From: Stackebrandtia endophytica
GTDB lineage: Bacteria; Actinomycetota; Actinomycetes; Mycobacteriales; Micromonosporaceae
Reading direction: 5' to 3'
DNA length: 64,000 bases
NCBI RefSeq assembly: GCF_006716355.1
Contig: NZ_VFOW01000001.1
Coordinates: forward strand, 4,836,001-4,900,000
Shown here one piece after another: positions 26,991 through 36,111 of this stretch (the stretch's first letter is position 1; each line of letters starts with the position of its first letter). The position numbers and the translations under genes are program-made. The notes beneath the pieces were generated by a model. That model was given only the letters and a program-made list of their open reading frames with translations. It searched no databases and had not been told where the DNA came from.

Positions 26991-28385
26991 TCAGGCGCCC
27001 CCGGCCAACCGCGGATCGCAGGCCATCGCGATCTCGTCGGCGAGTTTCTCGACGTCCTTACTGGTGGCGGCGGCATTGATACTGATGCGTTGGTCCCAGC
27101 GCGTGCCGGGCTGGAAGAAGGAGCCTGGGTGCACCACTATGCCGCGAGTACTCAGCCGCGTGCAGACGGAGTGTTGGTCGGGAACCCGCAGCCAGATCAA
27201 CGGCGGTGAGTAGTCCTCGACGTCGAGCCCACGTCGACGCAGGGCTTCGGCGAATGAGTGATGTCGCCGGTGTATCTCGGTGTTCCACGATGCCAACGCC
27301 CCCGCCGTGTCCGGGTCGGTGAGCAGGTAGGCCTGCGCCAGCTGCATGATCCGGGAGACGTATCGCGAGGAGTAGGACAACCGATTCCACAACACGTCGG
27401 TCAGTCGCGAATTGCCGCCCAGCACCGCTTGGCGCATGTCGGCGCCGAAGGCGTAATTGAAGGATCGGATGTGCAGCACCTGCTCGGGAAGCTTGGTACC
27501 CAGCGAGGACAACGGGCCCTCCAGCGGCCAGGTCTGGTCGAGCTCGAGGATCGGTAGGGTGCCGGTGAGGATCTCGGCGGCGTCGGTGATCCAGTCGGGG
27601 GTGACCGATCGCCCGGTGGGAAGGGCCCGGTTCGGTTGGTAGACGAAGGCGGCGGGTTTGCCGACCAGGGCGCGGTTGAGGTCGTCGAGGTCGGGGCCGG
27701 CGGAGCGCCAGGGGATTAGTACCGGGGTGGCACTGAGGGATTCGAGGATGTCGAAGACTCGGGCGATGGCGGGAACCGCGACCGCGACCCGGTCGCCGGG
27801 ACGTACCAGCGATGCCAGGGACATTTCGAGAGCGTCGACCGCTCCGTGCATCGCCAGGAAGGATTCGGTCGGGAACGGCCAGGTGGTCGAGACCGCTCGG
27901 CGGAGTTCCGGTGTGATCTGTTGGGCGAACTGGTGTCCGACATCGGGATGGTTCACGGCGTATTGGAACGCCGGCCCCAGGTCGATCCTGGGCATGTCGC
28001 CGTACCAGAGGTTGCCGAGATCCACCGGCATGGCGATCGAGGCCCGAATCATCGATTCATACCGTTTGGCGTGCGGCGGGGTCGGTTGACCGATCACCAC
28101 GGTGCCGCCTCGGCGTTTGCTTTCGACCAGCCCTTGGACCTGTAGCTCCTGCCAGGCCTGCCCGACCGCCGAGCGGCTCATGCCCAGTGAATCGGACACC
28201 TCCCGGATGGTGGGTAGCCGAGTTTGCGGCGAAATCCCTCCCGTATTGATCAAATCGGCGACCGCCCTGGTGAGTGCTGCGGCCGTTCGCAGCGTCACCG
28301 CTCGCCTGATTGTCATGAGGAGCGCACTGTCGGTCTCCATGGTCGTCGCCGCCGCGCCTTTCGTGGTCATTATGTCTATGGACAT
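26991..28385 (-). CDS. MocR-type regulator (GntR HTH plus aminotransferase-like domain) lacking the PLP lysine
   Basis: 464 residues. A GntR winged helix lies at about 28-100 (TRLPTIREVSDSLGMSRSAV), followed by a class I aminotransferase-like effector domain. In MocR proteins the PLP lysine sits in a TFSK-T/A-L context. Here the aligned stretch is RSFNYAFGADMR, with no lysine, so a covalent PLP link looks impossible. The start is 28385 or 28370, both inside the palindrome of a 51-bp element that recurs before the peptide ABC operon. This points to autorepression plus control of that operon. The function of the effector domain is unknown. Confidence 0.85.
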   Translation of the reverse strand: MSIDIMTTKGAAATTMETDSALLMTIRRAVTLRTAAALTRAVADLINTGGISPQTRLPTIREVSDSLGMSRSAVGQAWQELQVQGLVESKRRGGTVVIGQPTPPHAKRYESMIRASIAMPVDLGNLWYGDMPRIDLGPAFQYAVNHPDVGHQFAQQITPELRRAVSTTWPFPTESFLAMHGAVDALEMSLASLVRPGDRVAVAVPAIARVFDILESLSATPVLIPWRSAGPDLDDLNRALVGKPAAFVYQPNRALPTGRSVTPDWITDAAEILTGTLPILELDQTWPLEGPLSSLGTKLPEQVLHIRSFNYAFGADMRQAVLGGNSRLTDVLWNRLSYSSRYVSRIMQLAQAYLLTDPDTAGALASWNTEIHRRHHSFAEALRRRGLDVEDYSPPLIWLRVPDQHSVCTRLSTRGIVVHPGSFFQPGTRWDQRISINAAATSKDVEKLADEIAMACDPRLAGGA

Positions 28386-28420
28386 AAAAACCCTAACACC
28401 TGATTAAAACTGGACATAGT
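28370..28420 (+). promoter_or_regulatory. 51-bp regulatory element, copy A (over the MocR start)
   Basis: Begins with TTATGTCTATGGACATAA, a 7-bp inverted repeat around TATG, and ends in CATAGT. Compared base by base with copy B at 29882-29932, 39 of 51 positions are identical, including the first 22. Here it covers both possible start codons of the divergent MocR gene. Confidence 0.7.
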
Positions 28421-28509
28421 GCCGACCGTAGTGATCTGTGTCGGCTCGCCGACATCGGTTACCGAGGCGTAGGTCGTTGCGGCGGGCGGGATTTCGGTGA
28501 CGGAGGTGT

Positions 28510-29100
28510 TTACTCCCTCGGTTCTGTTCGGCCGTCGAACAGAACCGTCCCGACCATGCGTCGGGCGACGTCTTCGGGCTCGGCGTCGCCGACCAGCGGT
28601 GACCCGGTGAGGGCCCCGTCCAGCCATAGGGAGGCGAAGCCGTGGACTAGGGACCAGGCGGCGAGCTGGACGGTGCGTCGATCCGCTCCGTCGCGCCCCG
28701 GGATCAGGTGCGCCACGCCGCGTTCGAGGACCGCGCCGGAACGGGCCCGCGCCTCGACGAGCGCCGCATCATCGGTCCGAAGTAGATCTCGGCGGAACAT
28801 GACCGCGAAGTGTGCGGGGTTGTCCAGCGCGAAACGGATGTAGGCGAGCGCGACGGTGCGCAGATCGCCCGTGGACGACTCGAGTTCGTCGGCGAGCCGG
28901 TGGAAGCCCTCGGCGGCCAGTGCCGTCAGGAGTCCGCGCTTGTCTCCGAAGTGGTGGGTCGGGGCGGCGTGCGAGACGCCGGCGCGCCGCACCAGACCGC
29001 GAAGCGACACGGAGTCGACGCCGGATGCGGCGATGTCTTCGGCTGCGGCGGCGAGCAACGTCGCCCGAAGGTCACCGTGGTGGTACGCGTTCTTGGTCAT
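28510..29100 (-). CDS. TetR-family regulator (WHG-type C-terminal domain)
   Basis: 196 residues. HTH at about 10-55 (SLRGLVRRAGVSHAAPTHHF), and a C-terminal domain of the WHG type (NPAHFAVMFRRDLL, SLVHGFASLWLDG). The ATG at 29100 follows GGAGGAC. Divergent from the DoxX-like gene with 91 bp between. Confidence 0.9.
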   Translation of the reverse strand: MTKNAYHHGDLRATLLAAAAEDIAASGVDSVSLRGLVRRAGVSHAAPTHHFGDKRGLLTALAAEGFHRLADELESSTGDLRTVALAYIRFALDNPAHFAVMFRRDLLRTDDAALVEARARSGAVLERGVAHLIPGRDGADRRTVQLAAWSLVHGFASLWLDGALTGSPLVGDAEPEDVARRMVGTVLFDGRTEPRE

Positions 29101-29128
29101 CCGGTGATTGTCCTCCAAGATCTTTACA

Positions 29129-29157
29129 TTGACAAGAACCCCTGCTCTCATTAATCT
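29129..29157 (+). promoter_or_regulatory. Promoter of the DoxX-like gene with flanking repeats
   Basis: TTGACA (29129-29134), 17 bp, TAATCT (29152-29157), close to consensus. GACAAG (29131-29136) pairs with CTTGTC (29156-29161), and a further TGTCAAG follows, so a TetR dimer bound here would block RNA polymerase. Confidence 0.65.
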
Positions 29158-29191
29158 TGTCGCTGTCAAGTTCTATGGAAGGAGTGCTTCT

Positions 29192-29629
29192 GTGGCCCCT
29201 CTCGTCGTGCTGTTCGTGGTCACTGGTGCGATCCGGACCGCCGGATGGCTGTTCGATGTCGCCGTGATCGACTCCTGGGTCGTCGCGGTCCGGGTCGGTC
29301 TCGCGGCGATGTTCGTCGTCACCGCGATCGCACATTTCGCGCAACCTCGTCGCGACGCCCTGATCGCGATGGTTCCGCCGACCCTGCCGAGCGCACCCCT
29401 GCTCGTGACGGTCACCGGGGTGCTGGAGCTGGCCGGGGCGGTCGGGCTCCTCATCCCTGCGTCGGCCCCGGTGGCGGCCGGATGCCTCGCGATGCTGATG
29501 GTCGTCATGTTTCCGGCGAACATCCGGGCGGCACGGTCGTCGGGTGGAATCAAGACCATGCCGTTTCCCGTGCGGGCGGTCGTTCAGATCGTCTTCGTGG
29601 CGGCGTGTCTGGTTGTCGTGCTCGCCTGA
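29192..29629 (+). CDS. DoxX-like small membrane protein
   Basis: 145 residues with four membrane helices. It carries the DoxX-like pattern AIAHFAQPRRDALIAMVPP followed by a VTGVLELAGAVGLL helix. GTG start at 29192 after AAGGAG. It is the only obvious target of the adjacent TetR regulator. Such proteins are often tied to thiol or redox stress, but nothing here proves that. Confidence 0.82.
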   Translation: MAPLVVLFVVTGAIRTAGWLFDVAVIDSWVVAVRVGLAAMFVVTAIAHFAQPRRDALIAMVPPTLPSAPLLVTVTGVLELAGAVGLLIPASAPVAAGCLAMLMVVMFPANIRAARSSGGIKTMPFPVRAVVQIVFVAACLVVVLA

Positions 29630-29881
29630 ACGGTTGATGCGTCTCGGCCGGTGGATCCGCAGGTCGCGGCAGGTGGTTGATGGGTGCCGGCCGTTGTGGC
29701 CGGTACCATTTGTGGTGGATACGGGGTGGCTCGCCGGGCGACGATGCGTGGCATTTCGGTTGGGTGAACAACGGGGTTTACGCGGTGGTCGGGCGATCCG
29801 GCCCGCTCGCTCCGCGCGCAATCGTCACGGGGAGTTCACATTCCGTCTTGGTTGTCGCCGGACTTCACTCACCAGTCGGAG

Positions 29882-29932
29882 TTATGTCTATGGACATAAA
29901 AACTCTAATGTTGAGTTAAGTCTGGCTATAGT
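29882..29932 (+). promoter_or_regulatory. 51-bp regulatory element, copy B (before the peptide ABC operon)
   Basis: Same TTATGTCTATGGACATAA palindrome (29882-29899) and a TATAGT -10-like box at its end (29927-29932), 60 bp before the lipoprotein start. No consensus -35 box lies at the right distance, which suits an activator-dependent promoter. The rest of the 29630-29992 gap holds no gene I can support. Confidence 0.7.
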
Positions 29933-29992
29933 CACAGCCACCAGGGGATGTGGCGTTGGGCCGCACCTAGATTCGTTTCCCCGGAGGAACCC

Positions 29993-31690
29993 ATGTCGAC
30001 ACTTCGTCGTCTCTCCTTGATCGCCGTGGCCGGCGCGTTGTTCACGACGGCGGCCTGCAGCGGTTCCGACGCGCCGTCCAACGACGCCACGAACCAGACC
30101 GAGGTCCAAGAAGTGGTCCCCGGTGGCGAGATCACCATCGCCGCCACCAGCCCGATCACCGACTGGAACCCGATCTCCGCCAACGGCGACACCACCGGCC
30201 AGCGTCAACAGCAATGGCCGCTCTACCCCCACCCGTTCCTGACCCAGCCGGACACCAGCGTCGTGATCAACGAAGCGCTGCTGGAGTCGGCCGACGTCGT
30301 CGAATCCGACCCGATGACCGTGGAGTACGTGCTCCAAGACGGTGTCCAGTGGTCGGACGGCACGCCGATCAGCGTGGACGACTTCGTCTACACCCAGGCG
30401 GTGCAGGACCCGTCCAAGTGCGCCGAGTGCCTCGCCGCGTTCACCGAGGGATACAGCGACATCACCTCGATCGAAGGCAGCGATGACGGCAAGACCATCA
30501 CGATGGTCTACTCCGAGCCGTTCTCCGAGTGGCGAGCCCTGTTCAACTACATCCTCCCGGCGCACATCGCCGACGGATACGGCGACCTGGCCACCAGCTT
30601 CAACGAGGGATTCGTGCAGAACGTTCCGGAGTTCTCCGGCGGTCCGTACATCATCCAGGACTACACCGACGGCATCTCGATGACGATGGTGCCCAACCCG
30701 AACTGGTACGGCGACGGTCCCAACCTGGAGACCATCACCACCCGGTACATCACCGGCCAGGGAGAACAGCTGACCGCGCTGCAAAGCGGCGAGGTCCAGT
30801 TGGTTTACGCGACCCCCACCGTGGACACCATGGACCAGGCGCGGCAGATGCAGAACATGACCATTCAGACCGGGTCCACGCTGACCTACTACCACCTGGG
30901 CATGAAGACCACCGGTGACGTGATGAGTGACGCCGCGCTGCGCACCGCGATCGCCACCGCCCTCGACCTGGGGGACATGCGCAACCGCACCATCGGCCAG
31001 TTCGCCGAGGACGTTCCGCAGATGAAGAGCTCGGTGTACGTCCCCGGTCAGCAGATCGGTGGCCAGGAGGCCTACCAGGACAACATGACCGACCTGGGTA
31101 TCGGTGCCGGTGACGCCGAAGGCGCCATCGCGATCCTCGAAGAGGCCGGATACCAGGTCACCGACGGCAAACTGATCCAGCCCGACGGCACCCCGTTGCG
31201 CGACCTCAGCTTCCTGACGCTCGGCACCGACGTGCTGCGGATGGAACTGGCACAGATCGCGCAGCAGCAGCTGCTGGCCATCGGCATCACCGTCACCATC
31301 GATGCCGCCGACGGCGCCCGGTACAGCCCGGCGCTGCGAGAGGGCGACTTCGACATCATGGCCACCGGTACCGCCTTGGACCTGGGTCCACTGTCACTTC
31401 AGCAGTGGTACGGCACGGACGCTCCCCGCTCCTTCGGTTACTCCAATGAGGAGGCCGACCGGTTGATGGAGGCCGCGGCGGCCGAACTCGACCCGGCCGC
31501 GCAGATCGAGCTGATGAACGAACTGGACCGCGTCCTGATGGGTGACGGTGTGGTGTTGCCGCTGTTCGGCACTCCCATGATGGCGGTGTACCCGAACACC
31601 CACGGGAACATCTTCATCAACCCGAGCAAGTACGGCACCACGATGAACATCGAACAGTGGGGCCTGCTCGCCGAACCCACCGCGTCGTAA
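29993..31690 (+). CDS. Peptide-ABC substrate-binding lipoprotein
   Basis: 565 residues. A signal peptide with a lipobox-like TTAAC (Cys near residue 20) is followed by a full SBP_bac_5 fold (GGEITIAATSPITDWNP, VQWSDGTPISVDDFVYT). A CGGAGGA ribosome site precedes the ATG; the frame open to 29948 is not needed. It is the first gene of the operon and its only binding protein with an export signal. Captures a peptide or similar solute outside the cell. Confidence 0.93.
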   Translation: MSTLRRLSLIAVAGALFTTAACSGSDAPSNDATNQTEVQEVVPGGEITIAATSPITDWNPISANGDTTGQRQQQWPLYPHPFLTQPDTSVVINEALLESADVVESDPMTVEYVLQDGVQWSDGTPISVDDFVYTQAVQDPSKCAECLAAFTEGYSDITSIEGSDDGKTITMVYSEPFSEWRALFNYILPAHIADGYGDLATSFNEGFVQNVPEFSGGPYIIQDYTDGISMTMVPNPNWYGDGPNLETITTRYITGQGEQLTALQSGEVQLVYATPTVDTMDQARQMQNMTIQTGSTLTYYHLGMKTTGDVMSDAALRTAIATALDLGDMRNRTIGQFAEDVPQMKSSVYVPGQQIGGQEAYQDNMTDLGIGAGDAEGAIAILEEAGYQVTDGKLIQPDGTPLRDLSFLTLGTDVLRMELAQIAQQQLLAIGITVTIDAADGARYSPALREGDFDIMATGTALDLGPLSLQQWYGTDAPRSFGYSNEEADRLMEAAAAELDPAAQIELMNELDRVLMGDGVVLPLFGTPMMAVYPNTHGNIFINPSKYGTTMNIEQWGLLAEPTAS

Positions 31691-31699
31691 CTCCGCCCG

Positions 31700-31732
31700 C
31701 GGGTGGCCGCCGGATCGGTCGGCGGCCACCCG
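31700..31732 (+). terminator. 12-bp perfect hairpin after the lipoprotein gene
   Basis: CGGGTGGCCGCC (31700-31711), 9-base loop, GGCGGCCACCCG (31721-31732). With no T-run it may act as a partial terminator or mRNA stabiliser, giving more binding protein than permease, as is usual in such operons. Confidence 0.6.
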
Positions 31733-31801
31733 ACTCTCATCAAGAGCGCGCCCCACGACCGGCGCCGCTCTCACCCTCTCGGATGAAGACAAGGAATTTC
31801 C

Positions 31802-33292
31802 GTGACTGAAGAATTCATCGTTGTCACCCCTCACGACGCGCTCGAGTTCAACGACGTCTACCGCAACACCACCGGAAGCGCCGGCTACCTGGCGTGCAAC
31901 AACATCTTCAACCGCGTGGTGCTCAACGAATGGAACGAGATCAACGCGTTCCCGGACCTGGCGACCCACTGGGAATGCCTCGACGGCGGACGCCGGTGGC
32001 GGTTCCACCTGAACCAGGCCGCTCGTTGGCACGACGGTGTTCCGGTGACCTCGCACGACGTGGCCTACACCCACACCCACGCCAAGGAGATGGGCTACAC
32101 CGGTGGCCGCTTCATGCGCGACGTCGAGCAGATCGTCGAGGTCGACAAGCACACCGTGGACTACCACCTGTCCAAGCCGAACACCGGATTCCTGGTGCTG
32201 CTGGGCAACTTCATCTTCACCCACATTCTTCCGGCGCACCTGTTCGAGGGCACCGACTGGGCCACCAACCCGCACAACCTCAACCCGATCGGGTCCGGAC
32301 CGTTCCGGTTCGCCGAGTGGATTCCCGGCGACCGCATCGTCATGGAAGCCGTCAAGGACCACTGGGGCCCCCGTCCGGAGATCGACCGCCTCATCCTGAA
32401 GATCGTGCCCGAACGCGAGGAATGCGTGCGCATGGTCGCCCGCGGCGAGGCGCATTACTTCCCGCAGGACACCCTCACCAAGGATCGGCTGCACCTGCTG
32501 GAGGGCGCCACCGCCAACATCGAGGTGATGAAGGACCCCGGCCCGGGCATGGCGCTGCTGGACTTCAACCACCGCGACCCGCTCTGGCAGGACAAGCGGG
32601 TTCGGCAGGCACTGGCGCACGCCGTCAACCGTGACGAGATCGCCACCCTGGCCGACCCCGGTGTGTCGCAAGCCTGGCCGCACTACCTACTCGGGTCCAC
32701 CGAGTGGGCGTTCAACCCCGACGCCAAGGCCCCCGACCACGACGTCGACCGTGCCAAGACGCTGCTGGCCGAAGCCGGCGTCGCCGAGGACCTGGCCGGC
32801 CGCACTCTCACGCTGTACTACATGGAGCTCTTCGACGGGCACCGGCCGCTGGCGGCGATGATCGCCAAGCAGTTGGCCGCCGTCGGGATCAACGCCACCG
32901 TTGAGGGGCTGTCGTCGCCCGATTGGGCGGCTAAAGTCAACCGCGAGCACGCGTTTGACCTGGTCATCGTCGGTGGGGCTCTCACACCGGACCCGGAGAT
33001 CACGTCGCCGAAGTACTCCTCCGACGGTGACGGCAACTTCGCCGGACACAACAACCCCGATGTCGACGCCGCCTACGAGGCCGCTCGCAGTGTCGTCGCC
33101 ACCGCCGAACGCGGCAAGCACTACAAGCGACTTCAGGAGGTGTGGGCTCGCGACACCGAATGGGTTCCCCTGCTGTGGTACGGCACCTACTTCGCTCGCA
33201 GCGCGGACTTCTTCGGTTGGTCGGACCAGGTCGCGTACTCGGTGCCGTGGTGGCACTGGGGCCGCATCCGTCGCGTCGCCGGATCGAACTGA
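31802..33292 (+). CDS. Family-5 solute-binding protein without signal peptide, copy A
   Basis: 496 residues covering the whole SBP_bac_5 fold, starting at its first strand (EEFIVVTPHDALEFND) and ending PWWHWGRIRRV. There is no signal peptide. The in-frame codon six positions upstream of the GTG is TGA, so none can be hidden by a wrong start. AAGGAA precedes the GTG. It lies between the lipoprotein and permease genes. Copies B and C are close relatives. As encoded it should stay in the cytoplasm, where it might bind the imported solute. That is inference; a non-classical export route is not excluded. Confidence 0.9.
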   Translation: MTEEFIVVTPHDALEFNDVYRNTTGSAGYLACNNIFNRVVLNEWNEINAFPDLATHWECLDGGRRWRFHLNQAARWHDGVPVTSHDVAYTHTHAKEMGYTGGRFMRDVEQIVEVDKHTVDYHLSKPNTGFLVLLGNFIFTHILPAHLFEGTDWATNPHNLNPIGSGPFRFAEWIPGDRIVMEAVKDHWGPRPEIDRLILKIVPEREECVRMVARGEAHYFPQDTLTKDRLHLLEGATANIEVMKDPGPGMALLDFNHRDPLWQDKRVRQALAHAVNRDEIATLADPGVSQAWPHYLLGSTEWAFNPDAKAPDHDVDRAKTLLAEAGVAEDLAGRTLTLYYMELFDGHRPLAAMIAKQLAAVGINATVEGLSSPDWAAKVNREHAFDLVIVGGALTPDPEITSPKYSSDGDGNFAGHNNPDVDAAYEAARSVVATAERGKHYKRLQEVWARDTEWVPLLWYGTYFARSADFFGWSDQVAYSVPWWHWGRIRRVAGSN

Positions 33293-33316
33293 TCGGTGAC
33301 GTCTCACCACTTCGTG

Positions 33317-33361
33317 ACATCTCGACACCAGACATCTCGACACTGGATTTCTCGACACTAG
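33317..33361 (+). repeat. Three tandem 15-bp repeats before the permease gene
   Basis: ACATCTCGACACCAG, ACATCTCGACACTGG and ATTTCTCGACACTAG in direct succession; the last merges into the TAGGAGG ribosome site of the permease gene. Non-coding in all likelihood. It could be a binding array or a slippage-prone spacer that tunes translation. Confidence 0.7.
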
Positions 33362-33371
33362 GAGGGCCTCG

Positions 33372-34355
33372 ATGACGGGGATGATCGTACGCAGACTGCT
33401 GAGTGCGGTGGGCGTGCTGCTACTCGCCTCGATCGTCATCTTCACGGTGATCGCCGTTTCCGGGGACCCGCTGGCCGATCTGCGTGACAGGCAACCTCCG
33501 GTGCCGCCTGCGGTGATCCAGGCCGAGGAAGCACGCCTCGGCCTGGACCAGCCACTGCATGAGCGTTACCTGAGTTGGATCGGAGGGCTCTTCCAGGGAG
33601 ACCTGGGGCCCTCCACCATCGCCACTCGCGACATCGGTGCCGAACTGACCAGCCGTATCGGCGTCACACTGCGCCTGGTCGTGGTGGCCGTCGTGATCGC
33701 CTTGATATTGGCGTTGATCGCCGGGACCATCTCCGGGTTGCGGCAACGGCGATTCCCCGACGTGGTGTTGACCCCGATGACGTTCGTCATGTTGGCCCTA
33801 CCGTCGTTCTGGATGGCGGTGCTGTTCAAACAGTGGGGCATCTACTTCAACGAACAGGTGGGTGAGTCGGTCTTCGCCACCGTCGGAGCCAACTCGGTAC
33901 CACCTCCCCAAGGGTTCGTACCGTTCCTACTGGATTCGGCCGCGCACCTGGTGCTTCCGACCCTGGTTCTCACCCTGGTGCACTTCGCGACCTGGAGCAG
34001 GTACCAGCGGACCGCGATCGCGGAGTCGCTGGCCGGTGACCACGTGCGGTTCGCCGTACTCAAAGGACTGTCCCGGGGGCGGGTGGTGCGCAGCTACGTG
34101 GTGCGTCCCGCGCTGGTCCCGATCATCACCGTCGTGGCACTGGACCTCCCGGTGCTGCTATCGGGGGCGGTGATCACCGAGACGGTCTTCCAATGGCGCG
34201 GAATGGGTGGATTCCTGCTCGAATCGATCAATCTCCGCGACAGCAATGCGGTACTGGCGTGGCTGCTCATCGCCGCGTTCGCCGTCGTCGTGTTCAACCT
34301 GATCGCCGACCTGCTGTACGCGATCGTGGATCCGAGGGTGCGTTATGGCAACTAA
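33372..34355 (+). CDS. DppB-type ABC permease
   Basis: 327 residues with six membrane helices: the N-terminal LLSAVGVLLLASIVIFTVIA helix, the periplasmic loop, and the EAA-like loop (SLAGDHVRFAVLKGLSRGRV). GGAGGG precedes the ATG. Overlaps the next gene by 11 bp. One half of the transmembrane pore for a peptide-type solute. Confidence 0.93.
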   Translation: MTGMIVRRLLSAVGVLLLASIVIFTVIAVSGDPLADLRDRQPPVPPAVIQAEEARLGLDQPLHERYLSWIGGLFQGDLGPSTIATRDIGAELTSRIGVTLRLVVVAVVIALILALIAGTISGLRQRRFPDVVLTPMTFVMLALPSFWMAVLFKQWGIYFNEQVGESVFATVGANSVPPPQGFVPFLLDSAAHLVLPTLVLTLVHFATWSRYQRTAIAESLAGDHVRFAVLKGLSRGRVVRSYVVRPALVPIITVVALDLPVLLSGAVITETVFQWRGMGGFLLESINLRDSNAVLAWLLIAAFAVVVFNLIADLLYAIVDPRVRYGN

Positions 34356-36111
34356 CACCATCTCCACCGACGAGTTGAAACCCAGCGGAAACGGCCGCGG
34401 GCGCGTCATCCTGCGGCGGTTCCGACGTCACAAGCTCGGCGTGGCCGGCCTGGCGGTGCTGTTGCTGTTGGCGCTCATCGCGGTCGTCGTGCCGATGTTC
34501 TGGCCCTACGGTCACGGTGAGATCACCCCCGACCTGTCGCAGCCACCGTCCCTGACGCACCCGATGGGTACCGACACGCTGGGACGAGACCTGTTCGCAC
34601 AGACACTGCGCGGACTTCAGCAGTCCCTGCTGATCGCGACCACCGTGACCCTGGTGGCGTGTCTCATCGGTGTCACCCTCGGCGTGGTGGCCGGCTATTT
34701 CGGTCGCTTCGTCGACGCCGCGGTGATGCGGCTGGTCGACCTGACCCTGACCCTGCCCACCATCGCGATCGCGGCCTTCCTCGGTTCGGTGGTTCCCACC
34801 GGCGGAGTCAACTGGATCGCCCTGTCACTGGTGCTCGGTGTTCTCATGTGGACACCGGTGTCCCGGTTGGTGCGCGGCATCGTGTTGAGTCTGCGGAGCC
34901 TCCCGTTCGTCGACGCGGCTCGCGTCATGGGCGCCGGCAACCTGCAGATCATGGTGCGCCACCTGATCCCCAACGTGGCCGACCACATCATCGTGGCCGC
35001 CACCCTGATGTTCGGCACCGCGATCCTCGCCGAATCGGGTCTGTCCTTCCTCGGGTTCGGTGTCCAACCTCCGGACACCTCACTGGGTCTACTGGTCTCC
35101 AACGCCCAGTCGGCGGTGTTGACCCGGCCCTGGCTGTTCTACTTCCCGGGTCTGTTGATCGTGTTGATCGTCCTCGCCATGAACTACGCTGGCGAGGGGT
35201 TGCGCGACGCGGTCAACCCGAAGGCCTCCCTGGTGAACCCGTTGCAGTCGGCTCGGCGGCGACGCAGTCAGGCCGACCTGCCCACCGACACCCCGCGCGG
35301 TGTGTTGGAGGTGCGCGACCTGACCGTCGACTTCGGTGACCAACGCGTCGTCAAGGGCATCGACCTGCACATCGGTAACGGTGAGGTCCTCGCCCTGGTG
35401 GGCGAGTCCGGTTCCGGGAAGTCGGTCACCGCGTTGTCGGTCGTCGGATTGCTGCCGCCCAGTGCCGTCGGTGGCGGGTCCATCCGCTTCGACGGTAAGG
35501 AACTGACCGGACTGAACTTCCAGCAGTGGCGTCAGTACCGGGGACGCCGGATCGCGGTGATCCTTCAGGACCCCTCGACCACGCTGAACCCGGTGCTGAC
35601 CATCGCGGCGCAGTTCAAGGACTCGATGCGGTTGGCGGGGCCACTGCCGTCGGATTACCGCGACCGCATCATCGACCTGTTGGCCGGTGTCGCGATCAAG
35701 GACCCGGCTCGACTGCTGGATTCCTATCCGCATCAGCTGTCCGGCGGTATGCGGCAGCGCATCGCGATCGCGTTGGCGATGGTGCACGACCCGGACCTGA
35801 TCATCGCCGACGAACCGACCACGGCCCTCGACGTGACAGTGCAGGCACAGGTCATGTCGACCCTGGCTCTGGCCAGGGAACGTACCGGCGCGGCGATGCT
35901 GTTCATCACCCACGACCTGTCATTGGTCGCCGGGATCGCCGACCAGGTGGCGGTCATGCACAACGGTGAGGTCGTCGAGCACTCCGACGTGTACAGCGTC
36001 TTCGACAACCCCAGCCACGAGTACACCCGCAGCCTGCTCTCCCTCGCACCCAGCCTCGCGCTGGCTCCGGCGTCACAGTCGGCCGCCGCCGATATCGAGG
36101 AGGACTCATGA
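34345..36111 (+). CDS. Fused DppC permease and DppD ATPase
   Basis: 588 residues. Residues 1-300 are a DppC permease (MGTDTLGRDLFAQ, five or six helices, EAA-like AARVMGAGNLQIM). Residues 320-580 are an OppD/DppD ATPase with Walker A GESGSGKS (353-360), LSGGMRQR and Walker B IIADEPTT. One uninterrupted frame joins the two. Such fusions are known in actinobacteria but are less common than separate genes. Overlaps dppB upstream and the DppF-like gene downstream by a few bases. Confidence 0.92.
   Translation: MATNTISTDELKPSGNGRGRVILRRFRRHKLGVAGLAVLLLLALIAVVVPMFWPYGHGEITPDLSQPPSLTHPMGTDTLGRDLFAQTLRGLQQSLLIATTVTLVACLIGVTLGVVAGYFGRFVDAAVMRLVDLTLTLPTIAIAAFLGSVVPTGGVNWIALSLVLGVLMWTPVSRLVRGIVLSLRSLPFVDAARVMGAGNLQIMVRHLIPNVADHIIVAATLMFGTAILAESGLSFLGFGVQPPDTSLGLLVSNAQSAVLTRPWLFYFPGLLIVLIVLAMNYAGEGLRDAVNPKASLVNPLQSARRRRSQADLPTDTPRGVLEVRDLTVDFGDQRVVKGIDLHIGNGEVLALVGESGSGKSVTALSVVGLLPPSAVGGGSIRFDGKELTGLNFQQWRQYRGRRIAVILQDPSTTLNPVLTIAAQFKDSMRLAGPLPSDYRDRIIDLLAGVAIKDPARLLDSYPHQLSGGMRQRIAIALAMVHDPDLIIADEPTTALDVTVQAQVMSTLALARERTGAAMLFITHDLSLVAGIADQVAVMHNGEVVEHSDVYSVFDNPSHEYTRSLLSLAPSLALAPASQSAAADIEEDS

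Noticed and set aside
29677-29919. 80-codon frame upstream of the ABC operon
   Set aside because: Ends inside the 51-bp regulatory element and has no protein-like pattern.
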